This document shows positions 49,801-57,186 of a stretch of DNA of 64,000 nucleotides, one piece after another. Numbering within the stretch: position 1 is the first letter of the stretch; the number at the start of each line of letters is the position of its first letter. Made by a program: the position numbers and the translations under genes. The notes under the pieces were generated by a model. That model did no database searches, was not told where the DNA came from, and was given only the letters and a program-made list of their open reading frames with translations. The DNA is from CAYMEK01 sp964389305 (GTDB lineage Bacteria > Spirochaetota > Spirochaetia > SZUA-6 > DRHE01): assembly GCA_964389305.1 (NCBI GenBank), contig CAYMEK010000009.1, forward strand, positions 21,687 to 85,686. Reading direction: 5' to 3'.

Positions 49801-51597
49801 TTACTTCTTTCTCCTGACTGAACCGCTTCCAGGCTCACCTCCCGCATTCTTCTTCCGGCGTCTATAGTTGGTGTACATCTGCTGAAAAATTGTCAGGATA
49901 TTCTGCATCGTCCAGTACAGCACCAGTCCCGATGGCATGTCGTATAGAATGAAGAAGAATATGAGCGGCATCATGTAGGTCATCATGCGCATGTTTCTGC
50001 CGGAGGAATCCGTGCTCGGTGACTGCATGAACTTCGACTGCACGAATGTGGTGATCAACATCACGAATGGCAGAATCCGCAGGTTGTGCCAGCCCACGAT
50101 CGGGATGGATAGGGGTGCGAAATCCCAGACCGACTCGGGACTGGAAAGGTCGTTGATCCAGCCGTGAATGAATACCGCGCCGCGCAGCTCGAAGTGATTG
50201 CTGAGTAGATTGTAAAGCGCAAAGAATATGGGTAGCTGCAGAAGCATAGGCAGGCAGCCGCCGAGAGGACTTACTCCTTCCCTCTTGTATAGGGCCGCCA
50301 TCTCCTGGTTGAGCTTCTGAGGGTTGCTCTTATACTTCTCCCTGAGCTCGCTGATCTTTGGCTGCAGGGCCTGCATCCGGCTGGTCGACTCGTAGCTTTT
50401 ACGGGTGAGAGGATACAACAGCGCCTTGATCAAAATCGTCAACAGGATGATGGCCACACCGTAGTTGGGGATAATTCGGTAAAACAGCTCGAGAAAGAAT
50501 TTCAGTATCGCCGCCAGCCAACCGATCAGCACCGACGAGGAAATGGTCTCCTCGAAATGCATGTCGCTCAGCTTGTAAGCGTTCTTATTTGGATCATTGT
50601 AGCGCAGCAGCACATCACGCTTTTTTGGTCCCATGTAGAAACGAAATACATCGGTGTTTCTCGAACTCTTGATCTGCGGGCGGCTGAAGTACAAGCTCGA
50701 ACGCTCGTTGAGGCCGGCAATAGGCCGGGTGTCTATCGTGATCAGGTACGGGGTTGAGTCGGGCACGGCGATCATTTCGAAATACTTGCCTACGATCGCA
50801 GCCCACGTCACCCGGGCGTCGATCTGGGTGAATCCTTCTTTGGGAATGCGGATATTTTTCTTCTTGCCCTCCGAGTAGTACATGTAATTTCTGTACTCGT
50901 TGCGCCTGTCGAGCTTCTCGAACTCCGGACCGATCTGGGGACCGAATCCGAGAGTATAGGCATAGCCCCCGTAGTCAAGCGCCGGATATTCATTGACGCT
51001 GTTTTCAATGCTCACCCTGAGCTCGATCAGGTAATCCCGCGGGTGCAGCACGTATCTCTTTATAAGCTTAAACGGAACTCCGCTCTGTGAAAAAAAGGTA
51101 CGGGAGAAGGTAACTCCCCCGCCAGTCAGGGAGCGCTCCACCTCGAACAGCTCATCCACCGCTGGAGCCCCGGAGTCCCCGAAGTGGATGCTGAAAGGAT
51201 ACACCCCTGAGTCCTGGTTGAAGATCATTTCCACGGGCGAGCCGTCCACATTGCTGTATTCCTTGAGCTGGACTGATGTAACCTGTCCGCCCCGGTTGGT
51301 AAAACCGATACGAAACACCTCGGTGTCGATCGTGAACTTCTCCTCCCGGACCTCTCCTGCTGCCTGGGCAGGAGAAAGCATCACGGAGGGCGGCTGCTCC
51401 GGCAGCGGTGCGGCGGGCTCCTTCGGCGCTTCCTTTTCCTGCTCTGCGGCCTCTGCCGGTCGTTCTTCCGGTTGCGCTGTCTGGGTGGTTCTCACAGAAG
51501 CAGGTTGCTCTCTGGTGAAAAATACAGACTGCACAACCATACTGCCAATGATAACCACCACGGCGAGCACTACGGCAATGATCGTCTTTTTATCCAT
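49801..51597 (-). CDS. yidC: Membrane protein insertase YidC
   Basis: 598 aa, the long Gram-negative form. The N-terminal signal anchor (TIIAVVLAVVVIIGSMVVQSVFF) is followed by a Pro/Glu-rich linker and a large periplasmic P1 domain (about residues 85-340). The conserved insertase core has LIKALLYPLTRKSYESTSRMQALQPKISELREKY near residue 388, YKREGVSPLGGCLPMLLQLPIFFALY near residue 435, and C-terminal helices ending in MPSGLVLYWTMQNILTIFQQ. It inserts membrane proteins alone or with SecYEG. ATG 51597 has GGGAG 5 nt upstream; the frame extends to 51633 without a ribosome site. Confidence 0.96.
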   Translation of the reverse strand: MDKKTIIAVVLAVVVIIGSMVVQSVFFTREQPASVRTTQTAQPEERPAEAAEQEKEAPKEPAAPLPEQPPSVMLSPAQAAGEVREEKFTIDTEVFRIGFTNRGGQVTSVQLKEYSNVDGSPVEMIFNQDSGVYPFSIHFGDSGAPAVDELFEVERSLTGGGVTFSRTFFSQSGVPFKLIKRYVLHPRDYLIELRVSIENSVNEYPALDYGGYAYTLGFGPQIGPEFEKLDRRNEYRNYMYYSEGKKKNIRIPKEGFTQIDARVTWAAIVGKYFEMIAVPDSTPYLITIDTRPIAGLNERSSLYFSRPQIKSSRNTDVFRFYMGPKKRDVLLRYNDPNKNAYKLSDMHFEETISSSVLIGWLAAILKFFLELFYRIIPNYGVAIILLTILIKALLYPLTRKSYESTSRMQALQPKISELREKYKSNPQKLNQEMAALYKREGVSPLGGCLPMLLQLPIFFALYNLLSNHFELRGAVFIHGWINDLSSPESVWDFAPLSIPIVGWHNLRILPFVMLITTFVQSKFMQSPSTDSSGRNMRMMTYMMPLIFFFILYDMPSGLVLYWTMQNILTIFQQMYTNYRRRKKNAGGEPGSGSVRRKK

Positions 51598-51660
51598 ACA
51601 AACTCCCGTATAGTCCTTACCTATGAAAATCACCTCGACGGCGAGAAGCCCGAGGAATGC

Positions 51661-51870
51661 TCAAGGAACAGGATCGTACCCGCCAGCGTGGAAGGGATGG
51701 CACTTCAGCAAACGTTTCAGCGACAGGAAAAAACCTCGCAGTATCCCATGTTTAATAAAAGCCTCCTTGGCGTATTGGGAACAGGTAGGGGTAAACCTGC
51801 AGGTAGGAGGTAACCAGGATGAGATCAGCTTCTGATACACAGTGATAAAAAAGACCAAAATCTGTTTCAT
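51661..51870 (-). CDS. yidD: Membrane protein insertion efficiency factor YidD
   Basis: 69 aa with the complete family core: VYQKLISSWLPPTCRFTPTCSQYAKEAFIKHG and LKRLLKCHPFHAGGYDPVP. The three Cys and the HPFHAGGYDPVP tail define YidD, a small peripheral membrane protein that aids YidC-dependent insertion. Its ATG overlaps the rnpA stop by 4 bp, and yidC starts 63 bp after its stop. Confidence 0.96.
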   Translation of the reverse strand: MKQILVFFITVYQKLISSWLPPTCRFTPTCSQYAKEAFIKHGILRGFFLSLKRLLKCHPFHAGGYDPVP

Positions 51871-52208
51871 CGTTTCAGGCCAACGCGCTGAAATAGTGCA
51901 TTGAGCTGTCGGTAGCGCTCAAGTTCGCCGTACTCCCCAGGATATAGTATAAAAGCCAGATCGTATCCTGTTTTAAGCTGGTGTTTGAGACGACGGTACG
52001 CTTCCCTACACAGCCTCTTCTCCCGGTTTCTGGACACAGCTTTTTCGAACCTGCTCACCGGGCAAACAGCAATTCTGTTCCATTCTAAATTATTTTCGAT
52101 ATATAAAAGCCTTATGCCCCTGTGCTCCGCTTTAGCGCCTTGTGTAAATATCCTGCGCAGGTTTGCACGTCCACGCAGCCTTTCTGCTCTAGTAAGGCTT
52201 CTTCTCAT
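51867..52208 (-). CDS. rnpA: Ribonuclease P protein component
   Basis: 113 aa. The RnpA signature is RIAVCPVSRFEKAVSRNREKRLCREAYRRLK near residues 45-75, with the basic RNR region intact. The N-terminal LTRAERLRGRANLRRIF is typical. It pairs with RNase P RNA to mature tRNA 5' ends. Its ATG lies 20 bp inside rpmH, an unusually long overlap that couples the two. Confidence 0.95.
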   Translation of the reverse strand: MRRSLTRAERLRGRANLRRIFTQGAKAEHRGIRLLYIENNLEWNRIAVCPVSRFEKAVSRNREKRLCREAYRRLKHQLKTGYDLAFILYPGEYGELERYRQLNALFQRVGLKR

Positions 52209-52344
52209 CCGCGACAGTCAGCTTACTTCGTCCCCTCCTGCGTCTGCGCTTGAGAATCTGACGACCCCCTTTTGTCCTCATCCTGGCGCGGAAACCCAAA
52301 CTTCGTCTGCGCCTCGTTCTGCTAGGCTGATACGTGCGTTTCAT
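52189..52344 (-). CDS. rpmH: Ribosomal protein bL34
   Basis: 51 aa: starts MKRTYQPSRTRRRRSLGFR, followed by ARMRTKGGRQILKRRRRRGR, which is the complete bL34 signature, with a short acidic tail DEKKPY. It is too short for routine ORF calls but certain by sequence. Stop is TAG at 52191-52189. The last 20 bp overlap the start of rnpA in another frame. A strong promoter lies 62-91 nt upstream. Confidence 0.97.
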   Translation of the reverse strand: MKRTYQPSRTRRRRSLGFRARMRTKGGRQILKRRRRRGRSKLTVADEKKPY

Positions 52345-52405
52345 GAGCTATTGCTATCCTTTCGTCAGGCTGCTGACAATTGCTTTCCAGTTGAAATTTT
52401 ACACT

Positions 52406-52435
52406 ATGATACTGATTTTGGCGCGGCGGTGTCAA
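52406..52435 (-). promoter_or_regulatory. Promoter of rpmH-rnpA-yidD-yidC-jag
   Basis: TTGACA (52435-52430), an 18-nt spacer and TATCAT (52411-52406) on the minus strand. The -35 overlaps the stop codon of the dciA-like gene. This would give the ribosomal protein operon its own promoter within the origin gene string. Confidence 0.65.
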
Positions 52436-52926
52436 CCTGTGCTTTTTCTTCCCCTGTCTCCAGGGGTGGATCCTCTCTTTATACTGCTGAAAAACAGGCG
52501 CTTCAGACGGCGTTTCAGCTCTTCGGAGCGGACCTCCGCCACCGCTTCCTCCAGCTCCTGCAGCTGTACTTCGATCTTGGGATCGCCGGATTCAGCTGCC
52601 TCTTCCGGCTGATCCTGTTCCACTGGAATGATTGACCTATAGCTCGGATTTACCTTGATCTTCAAATCCTGAATTCCAAGCTCCGGAAATTTACGCTTCA
52701 AGATCTGCAGCACCTGTCTCTTTTTCAGCAGCAGCATCTGCATCCAGCCGGGATGGTCGACCTCGACGAACAGGTTTCTGTTACTGATTTCGTAGATCTG
52801 AGAATGCTCGGCCAGGGAGGTCCCAATGATCTGGGGCCAGCCTCCGAACACGGATGAATAGCCGCTTGAGTTTTGCCTCCACTTCTCATCGAGAACTTTT
52901 TTTAGAACGTCAGCCGCTTTCTTCAC
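52432..52926 (-). CDS. DciA-like DUF721 protein
   Basis: About 164 aa. The N-terminal DUF721/DciA domain has ADVLKKVLDEKW, WPQIIGTSLAEHSQIYEISNRNLFVEVDHPGWMQMLLLKKRQVLQILKRKF (residues about 35-85). A Glu-rich C-terminal coil of low conservation follows. DciA proteins help load the replicative helicase in bacteria without DnaC/DnaI. The position right after recF is usual in spirochaetes. GTG 52926 is preferred (GGGAG 9 nt upstream) and lies within recF; TTG 52947 is the longest frame. Confidence 0.85.
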   Translation of the reverse strand: MKKAADVLKKVLDEKWRQNSSGYSSVFGGWPQIIGTSLAEHSQIYEISNRNLFVEVDHPGWMQMLLLKKRQVLQILKRKFPELGIQDLKIKVNPSYRSIIPVEQDQPEEAAESGDPKIEVQLQELEEAVAEVRSEELKRRLKRLFFSSIKRGSTPGDRGRKSTG

Positions 52927-54028
52927 GGTGAAACTCTCCCTGGGCAACCCTGTAGATCAGTGTATCGGCTTTGCGGTACTTACGAAACTGCTCGTCCGGC
53001 AGAAAAGTAAAAAACGCCTGCTCGTAGCCGGGTAACTCAGCTATAAATCTCTCCCGTTTTCCGGAATCAAGCTCGAGCAGCACATCATCGAGCAGTAGTA
53101 CCGGACTCTTGCCTGTTTTTCCTGCAAAGAAATTGGCTTGAGCAACTCTAAGGATGAGCGAGCAAAGCCGTATCTGACCCGTGGAAGCTACGTGTGAAAA
53201 CTCACTGTCTCGATGCATGAGAATGAAACGGTCACGGTGGGGTCCTGCCATGGTGCTTTCAAGCATCAGTTCCTTTTCGCGCCTACTTTCAAAAAAGCGA
53301 ACGACCTGCTCCACGGTCCAGCCCTGCTTCCACGATGAATAGTAGCGTATCGATGCCTCTCCCTCCAAACCGGAAATACGGGTAAAGAGGGGAGAAAAGG
53401 TAGAGTTGAACTCGGCAATAACCCGATCCCTGCGCTCCTGGATGCGCAGCCCGATCTCCGCCAGGTTCCTGGTGTAGGCAGGAAGCAGGGCCCGGTTTTT
53501 CTCTTTCAGGAGCATATTCCGCGACTTGAGCAGCTTCCGGTAGCTGCGCAGCATTCCGATAAACAGAGGATCGAACAGGCTCAATGTCTGATTTATGAAT
53601 CGCCGCCCCATCTCCGGCGGACCACTTATAAAAGCGAGATCCTGGTGAGAGAAAATGATGCAGGGCACGTTTTCAATCAAATCCATCCGATCACGGATTA
53701 CCCTGGAGTCGACCAGGATATCCTTCCTTACCCGGTTTCTGTCCGTACCCGCTGCGGTTCGGGACAACTTCACTGCAATGTCCCTGGTGATGCTTTCGTC
53801 GCTGCTGAATCTGCCACTGACCTGAGCGGCGTCCCTGTCTATGGCTATGAGGCGCCCGTCTCTGCGCGTGCGAAACGATGCTCCGTAGCACAGCAGGTAG
53901 ATGGATTCGATGAAGTTGGTCTTTCCCTGTCCATTCTCGCCGACCAGAAATACTTCCGGAGCGTCAATGTCCAGCCTGGAGTTGGCTATATTGCGGAAAT
54001 TGTGGTAAGAGACGAAAACAAAGGCCAT
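52910..54028 (-). CDS. recF: DNA replication and repair protein RecF
   Basis: 372 aa. Walker A GENGQGKTN lies at residues 30-38, the ABC-type signature region is STGQIRLCSLILRVAQANFF near residue 283, and Walker B PVLLLDDVLLELD near residue 311. RecF loads RecA at gaps with RecOR. It follows dnaN by 40 bp. The ATG lacks a good Shine-Dalgarno, so translation may depend on the dnaN mRNA context. Confidence 0.95.
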   Translation of the reverse strand: MAFVFVSYHNFRNIANSRLDIDAPEVFLVGENGQGKTNFIESIYLLCYGASFRTRRDGRLIAIDRDAAQVSGRFSSDESITRDIAVKLSRTAAGTDRNRVRKDILVDSRVIRDRMDLIENVPCIIFSHQDLAFISGPPEMGRRFINQTLSLFDPLFIGMLRSYRKLLKSRNMLLKEKNRALLPAYTRNLAEIGLRIQERRDRVIAEFNSTFSPLFTRISGLEGEASIRYYSSWKQGWTVEQVVRFFESRREKELMLESTMAGPHRDRFILMHRDSEFSHVASTGQIRLCSLILRVAQANFFAGKTGKSPVLLLDDVLLELDSGKRERFIAELPGYEQAFFTFLPDEQFRKYRKADTLIYRVAQGEFHREESG

Positions 54029-54068
54029 GGAGATGAACGTTCAAGCCTGAATCCGAGCAGGAGGAGAT

Positions 54069-55175
54069 TCAACCAACCTGCATAGGCATTACGATGTGGA
54101 AGTAATCTGCTTCAGGTACGGGACGCAGGGTAACGGCTTTATCCGGCTCTGAAAACTCCAGGCAGACCTTCTCCTCCGAAGATTCCCGCAGAGGCTCCAA
54201 CAGATACATGTAGTTGGCAGCGATGGTCATCGGCGGTCCATCGTACTCACAGGATAGCTGTTCCCTGGCACTCCCGATTTCCCCTTCCGATGAGTTCACA
54301 GTCAAGGTTTCCGGTTCTATATCCAGATGCACCCGCCTGGATTTCTCTTCCACCAGCAGCGACACCCTCCGAAGGGCTGCCTGCAGGCTCTCTCGCTCGA
54401 CCGTTAATCGGTGTGTTTGCGTCTCGGGAATTACTCTCTGGTAGTTGGGAAACTGAGCATCGATCAGGTTTGAAGAAATTCGGTGCTTATTGAATTTGGC
54501 AAATAGGTTGTTGTCGCCAATGGCCAGGGATAGGTTCCCTTCTCCTGGAGCGAGCTTCCTTACCAGGTTGAGTATCTTGGAAGGGATGATGACTCCCTTG
54601 AAGTCAGGAACAGGAACGTCGGCTTTCTTTCCTATGTAGCTCAGGCGTCTGCCGTCGGTTGCCACCATGACAAGCTGATCGTCGATTTTTTCTAGAAACA
54701 CACCATTCATGAAATAACGTGTTTCGTCACTGGAAACCGCGAACAGTGTCTTGGAGATCATATCAAGAAAGTCTTTCTGAGGAAACTCGAAGTAGGCCTC
54801 CTCGGGTATCTCCTTGATTTCCGGGTACTTATCCGAAGGCACGCTCTTTAGCTTGAAATCGATTTTCTGAAAAACCGGACGAATGTAGACCATGAGCTCG
54901 TCTTCCAGGTTGACTTCTATTTGGCCTTCCGGTAAGGAGCGTAAGATCCCGAGCAGTTTGTCACAGAAGACGGTTATGCTTCCTTCAACCTTACTTTCTA
55001 TCTCAATGTTGGTTTGAAAGCTTACCTTGAGATCGGTCGCCTTGATAGTCAGGGTCTTGTTATGAACATCGAGCAGGACATTGGAGAGAATCGAAAGAGT
55101 ATTGCGTGATGATATGATTTCCTGGGCTATGCCGATCTCTTTGACCAGGAGCTCCTTTTCACAGGAAAAGTGCAT
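54069..55175 (-). CDS. dnaN: DNA polymerase III beta sliding clamp
   Basis: 368 aa with three clamp folds. MHFSCEKELLVKEIGIAQEIISSRNTLSILSNVLLD is the N-terminal signature, DETRYFMNGVFLE lies mid-protein, and the C-terminus is YFHIVMPMQV, matching the usual conserved PM(R/Q)-type tail. It is the processivity clamp for the replicase. TAAGGAG lies 6 nt before the ATG. A 199-bp gap to dnaA holds AT-rich sequence that could carry a separate promoter. Confidence 0.97.
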   Translation of the reverse strand: MHFSCEKELLVKEIGIAQEIISSRNTLSILSNVLLDVHNKTLTIKATDLKVSFQTNIEIESKVEGSITVFCDKLLGILRSLPEGQIEVNLEDELMVYIRPVFQKIDFKLKSVPSDKYPEIKEIPEEAYFEFPQKDFLDMISKTLFAVSSDETRYFMNGVFLEKIDDQLVMVATDGRRLSYIGKKADVPVPDFKGVIIPSKILNLVRKLAPGEGNLSLAIGDNNLFAKFNKHRISSNLIDAQFPNYQRVIPETQTHRLTVERESLQAALRRVSLLVEEKSRRVHLDIEPETLTVNSSEGEIGSAREQLSCEYDGPPMTIAANYMYLLEPLRESSEEKVCLEFSEPDKAVTLRPVPEADYFHIVMPMQVG

Positions 55176-55374
55176 CGTTTTCTCCTTAATATTAATTATC
55201 TAGTAGTAGTTATGATAGTGACGGTGGAATTGTGTAAAACGGCCTTATCTCCTTTTCAGAACAGACAATAGCCTTTGGGATCGATTTGTTGTTTTTCCCA
55301 CAGGTTATTGACATATTCTTTTTTTGCTCCAATTATGCACCGGTTTTCAACAGATGTAAAACAGTTTTTACCTC

Positions 55375-56748
55375 TCAGGGTCTGTATTCCTTGATAGAGC
55401 GGATCAGATGCTGAATGGTCGGCGAAAGCGTAGCGTCGGTTTTCATGCGGTCTTCGATTCGCTGGCAGGCGTGCATGACCGTCGTATGGTCACGACCGCC
55501 AAACTCCAGGCCGACCTCGGTTGTGGAATACTCGGTTAGATCTCGGGATATATACATCGCCACCTGACGGGGGAAGGCGATCGCCTTGCTCCTGCGCTTG
55601 CCTTTGAGATCGTTGGAGGACAGCCCGAAGTATTCGGCCACGGTGCGCTGGATGAGGTCGATGGTCACGTTTCGGTAGCCGTTGTCGGAAAAAAAGTCCT
55701 TAAGCTGGCGCTCGGCGATCTCCAGGCTGATCGTTCTGTTGACCAGCTCGGCATAGGCAATGAGCTTGGTCAGGGCCTTCTCCAGATCACGCACATTCGT
55801 CTTGATATTCTGGCAGATCAGCTCGACCACTTCATGGGGGATCTCGATGTTCTTTTCTTCGATTTTCTTGGTCAAAATGGCGATGCGCGTCTCGTAGTTG
55901 GGAGGCTGCAGATCGACGTTGAGGCCCCTTTCGAACCTGCTTCGCAGGCGGTCGGATAGCTTCTTCAGCTCCGATACAGGCCGGTCGCTGGTGAATACCA
56001 TCTGCTTGTTGGCGTCGTACAAAGCATTGAAGGTGTGGAACAGCTCCTCCTGAGTTTCCACCTTGCCAGGCAGAAAGTGAACGTCGTCGATCAGAAGCAT
56101 GTCCACGGAACGGTATTTGTTCTTGAAACGGTGTATCGTGTTTTCCTTAATGGATAGAATGAACTCGTTGGTGAATGTCTCGGCCGTGACGTAGGTGATC
56201 TTGAGACTGTCGAAGTCCCGATAGCTCAAATTGCCGATAGCCTGTAGGAGATGGGTCTTGCCCAGGCCGACACCGCCGTAGATCATGCAGGGGTTGTACG
56301 CTTTACCCGGATTCTTGGCGATCGCATAAGATGCCATGTAGGCGAAATCGTTGTTGTCTCCCCGTACAAATCGCTCGAAATTGTATTCCTGCTTGAGCTG
56401 AGGATGTGGCCTTTTTTTCTTCTTTTGGGATGCCGCAGGCGTGTCTTTCACGGCTCCTGCGCCTTCCTCCTGAGCTTCTGCAGTTTCTCTCTTCTGGACC
56501 TTGAAGACCACCTGGAGCTTCTGCCCGGAAAGCTCATACAGCTTGCTTTCCAGGGCGGGGAGGTATCTTTGGGTGACCTGGTCTTTGTAGAAGCTTGACG
56601 GAACAGCGACTTGGAGCTGGGAATCGCCGGAGGAGAGGTAGTCCATATTTCGAAACCACATCAGGAATTCCTGCTCGCTGATCTGTTCCTCGATCTGATG
56701 TACGGCTTCTTTCCAGAATACCTCGTAGCTCCATTGCCCAGTGCTCAT
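55375..56748 (-). CDS. dnaA: Chromosomal replication initiator DnaA
   Basis: 457 aa. Domain I (WKEAVHQIEEQISEQEFLMWFRNM) is followed by a short charged linker with Ala/Glu and Lys runs. The AAA+ domain has Walker A GGVGLGKTHLLQAIGNL near residue 163 and Walker B MLLIDDVHFL near residue 225. Domain IV carries the DnaA-box reader GGRDHTTVMHACQRIE near residue 421. ATG 56748 has GAGG 5 nt upstream; the frame from 56769 is less likely. It is divergent from gyrB across the origin region. Confidence 0.97.
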   Translation of the reverse strand: MSTGQWSYEVFWKEAVHQIEEQISEQEFLMWFRNMDYLSSGDSQLQVAVPSSFYKDQVTQRYLPALESKLYELSGQKLQVVFKVQKRETAEAQEEGAGAVKDTPAASQKKKKRPHPQLKQEYNFERFVRGDNNDFAYMASYAIAKNPGKAYNPCMIYGGVGLGKTHLLQAIGNLSYRDFDSLKITYVTAETFTNEFILSIKENTIHRFKNKYRSVDMLLIDDVHFLPGKVETQEELFHTFNALYDANKQMVFTSDRPVSELKKLSDRLRSRFERGLNVDLQPPNYETRIAILTKKIEEKNIEIPHEVVELICQNIKTNVRDLEKALTKLIAYAELVNRTISLEIAERQLKDFFSDNGYRNVTIDLIQRTVAEYFGLSSNDLKGKRRSKAIAFPRQVAMYISRDLTEYSTTEVGLEFGGRDHTTVMHACQRIEDRMKTDATLSPTIQHLIRSIKEYRP

Positions 56749-56781
56749 ATAGACCTCATTTATACTCAAGATATTAACAAT

Positions 56782-56790
56782 TTATCCACA
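56782..56790 (+). promoter_or_regulatory. DnaA box
   Basis: Perfect TTATCCACA, 34 nt upstream of the dnaA start codon, placed to overlap the dnaA promoter and so allow autoregulation as well as origin function. Confidence 0.7.
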
Positions 56791-56978
56791 ATCATGGGAT
56801 TTGCTTACCAGCAAATAAATTACGGAGAAGTATGAAAAATCATAAACTCTCTTTCCTTCTGGTAAATAATTCATTATATTATAAAAAATTAAATTAACAG
56901 CTTCACGACATGTCGCTGCAATAATATCAGTGCGATGATTTCATATTTGTTAAGTAAAATTTTCGAAAACATGAAAAG

Positions 56979-56987
56979 TTATCCACA
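56979..56987 (+). promoter_or_regulatory. DnaA box
   Basis: Perfect TTATCCACA in the same orientation as the first box, 197 bp away, on the gyrB side of the AT-rich block. Confidence 0.7.
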
Positions 56988-57023
56988 GGTTAATAACAGA
57001 AGCTTATAAGAACATTTTAGCCG

Positions 57024-57038
57024 ATTTCGGTCCGAAAT
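57024..57038. repeat. Perfect 15-bp inverted repeat between dnaA and gyrB
   Basis: ATTTCGG-T-CCGAAAT, an uninterrupted palindrome with one central base, about 25 bp upstream of the gyrB promoter. It may be a regulator or supercoiling-sensor site; the protein is unknown. Confidence 0.45.
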
Positions 57039-57062
57039 GCAAGGCATGGTTGCCCTAGAATC

Positions 57063-57092
57063 TTTACTTTCCTTTAGAATTTACAGTATAAT
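57063..57092 (+). promoter_or_regulatory. Candidate gyrB promoter
   Basis: TTTACT (57063-57068), an 18-nt spacer and consensus TATAAT (57087-57092), about 95 nt upstream of the gyrB ATG. Confidence 0.5.
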
Positions 57093-57186
57093 TTTGTCAT
57101 CATTGTTTCCAAGGCCAAAAAACGGCGGAAGCCGGTTGTAGTGCGAACGACAGAAGCATAACAGCTTTCTTTTTCAGGAAAAATAA

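Larger units (their letters stand above)
56749..57186. other. Probable replication origin region (oriC)
   Basis: A 438-bp gap between divergent dnaA and gyrB with two perfect DnaA boxes (56782-56790, 56979-56987). An A/T-only-like block around 56862-56900 suits a duplex-unwinding element. A 7-bp-arm inverted repeat (56799-56816) and the palindrome at 57024-57038 are also present. Strand switch of gene direction happens here. Experimental origin activity is not shown by sequence. Confidence 0.75.

Noticed and set aside
52189..52344. Whether rpmH might be missing because no frame of that size was obvious
   Set aside because: Direct translation of the minus strand gives a complete bL34 protein, so the gene is present.
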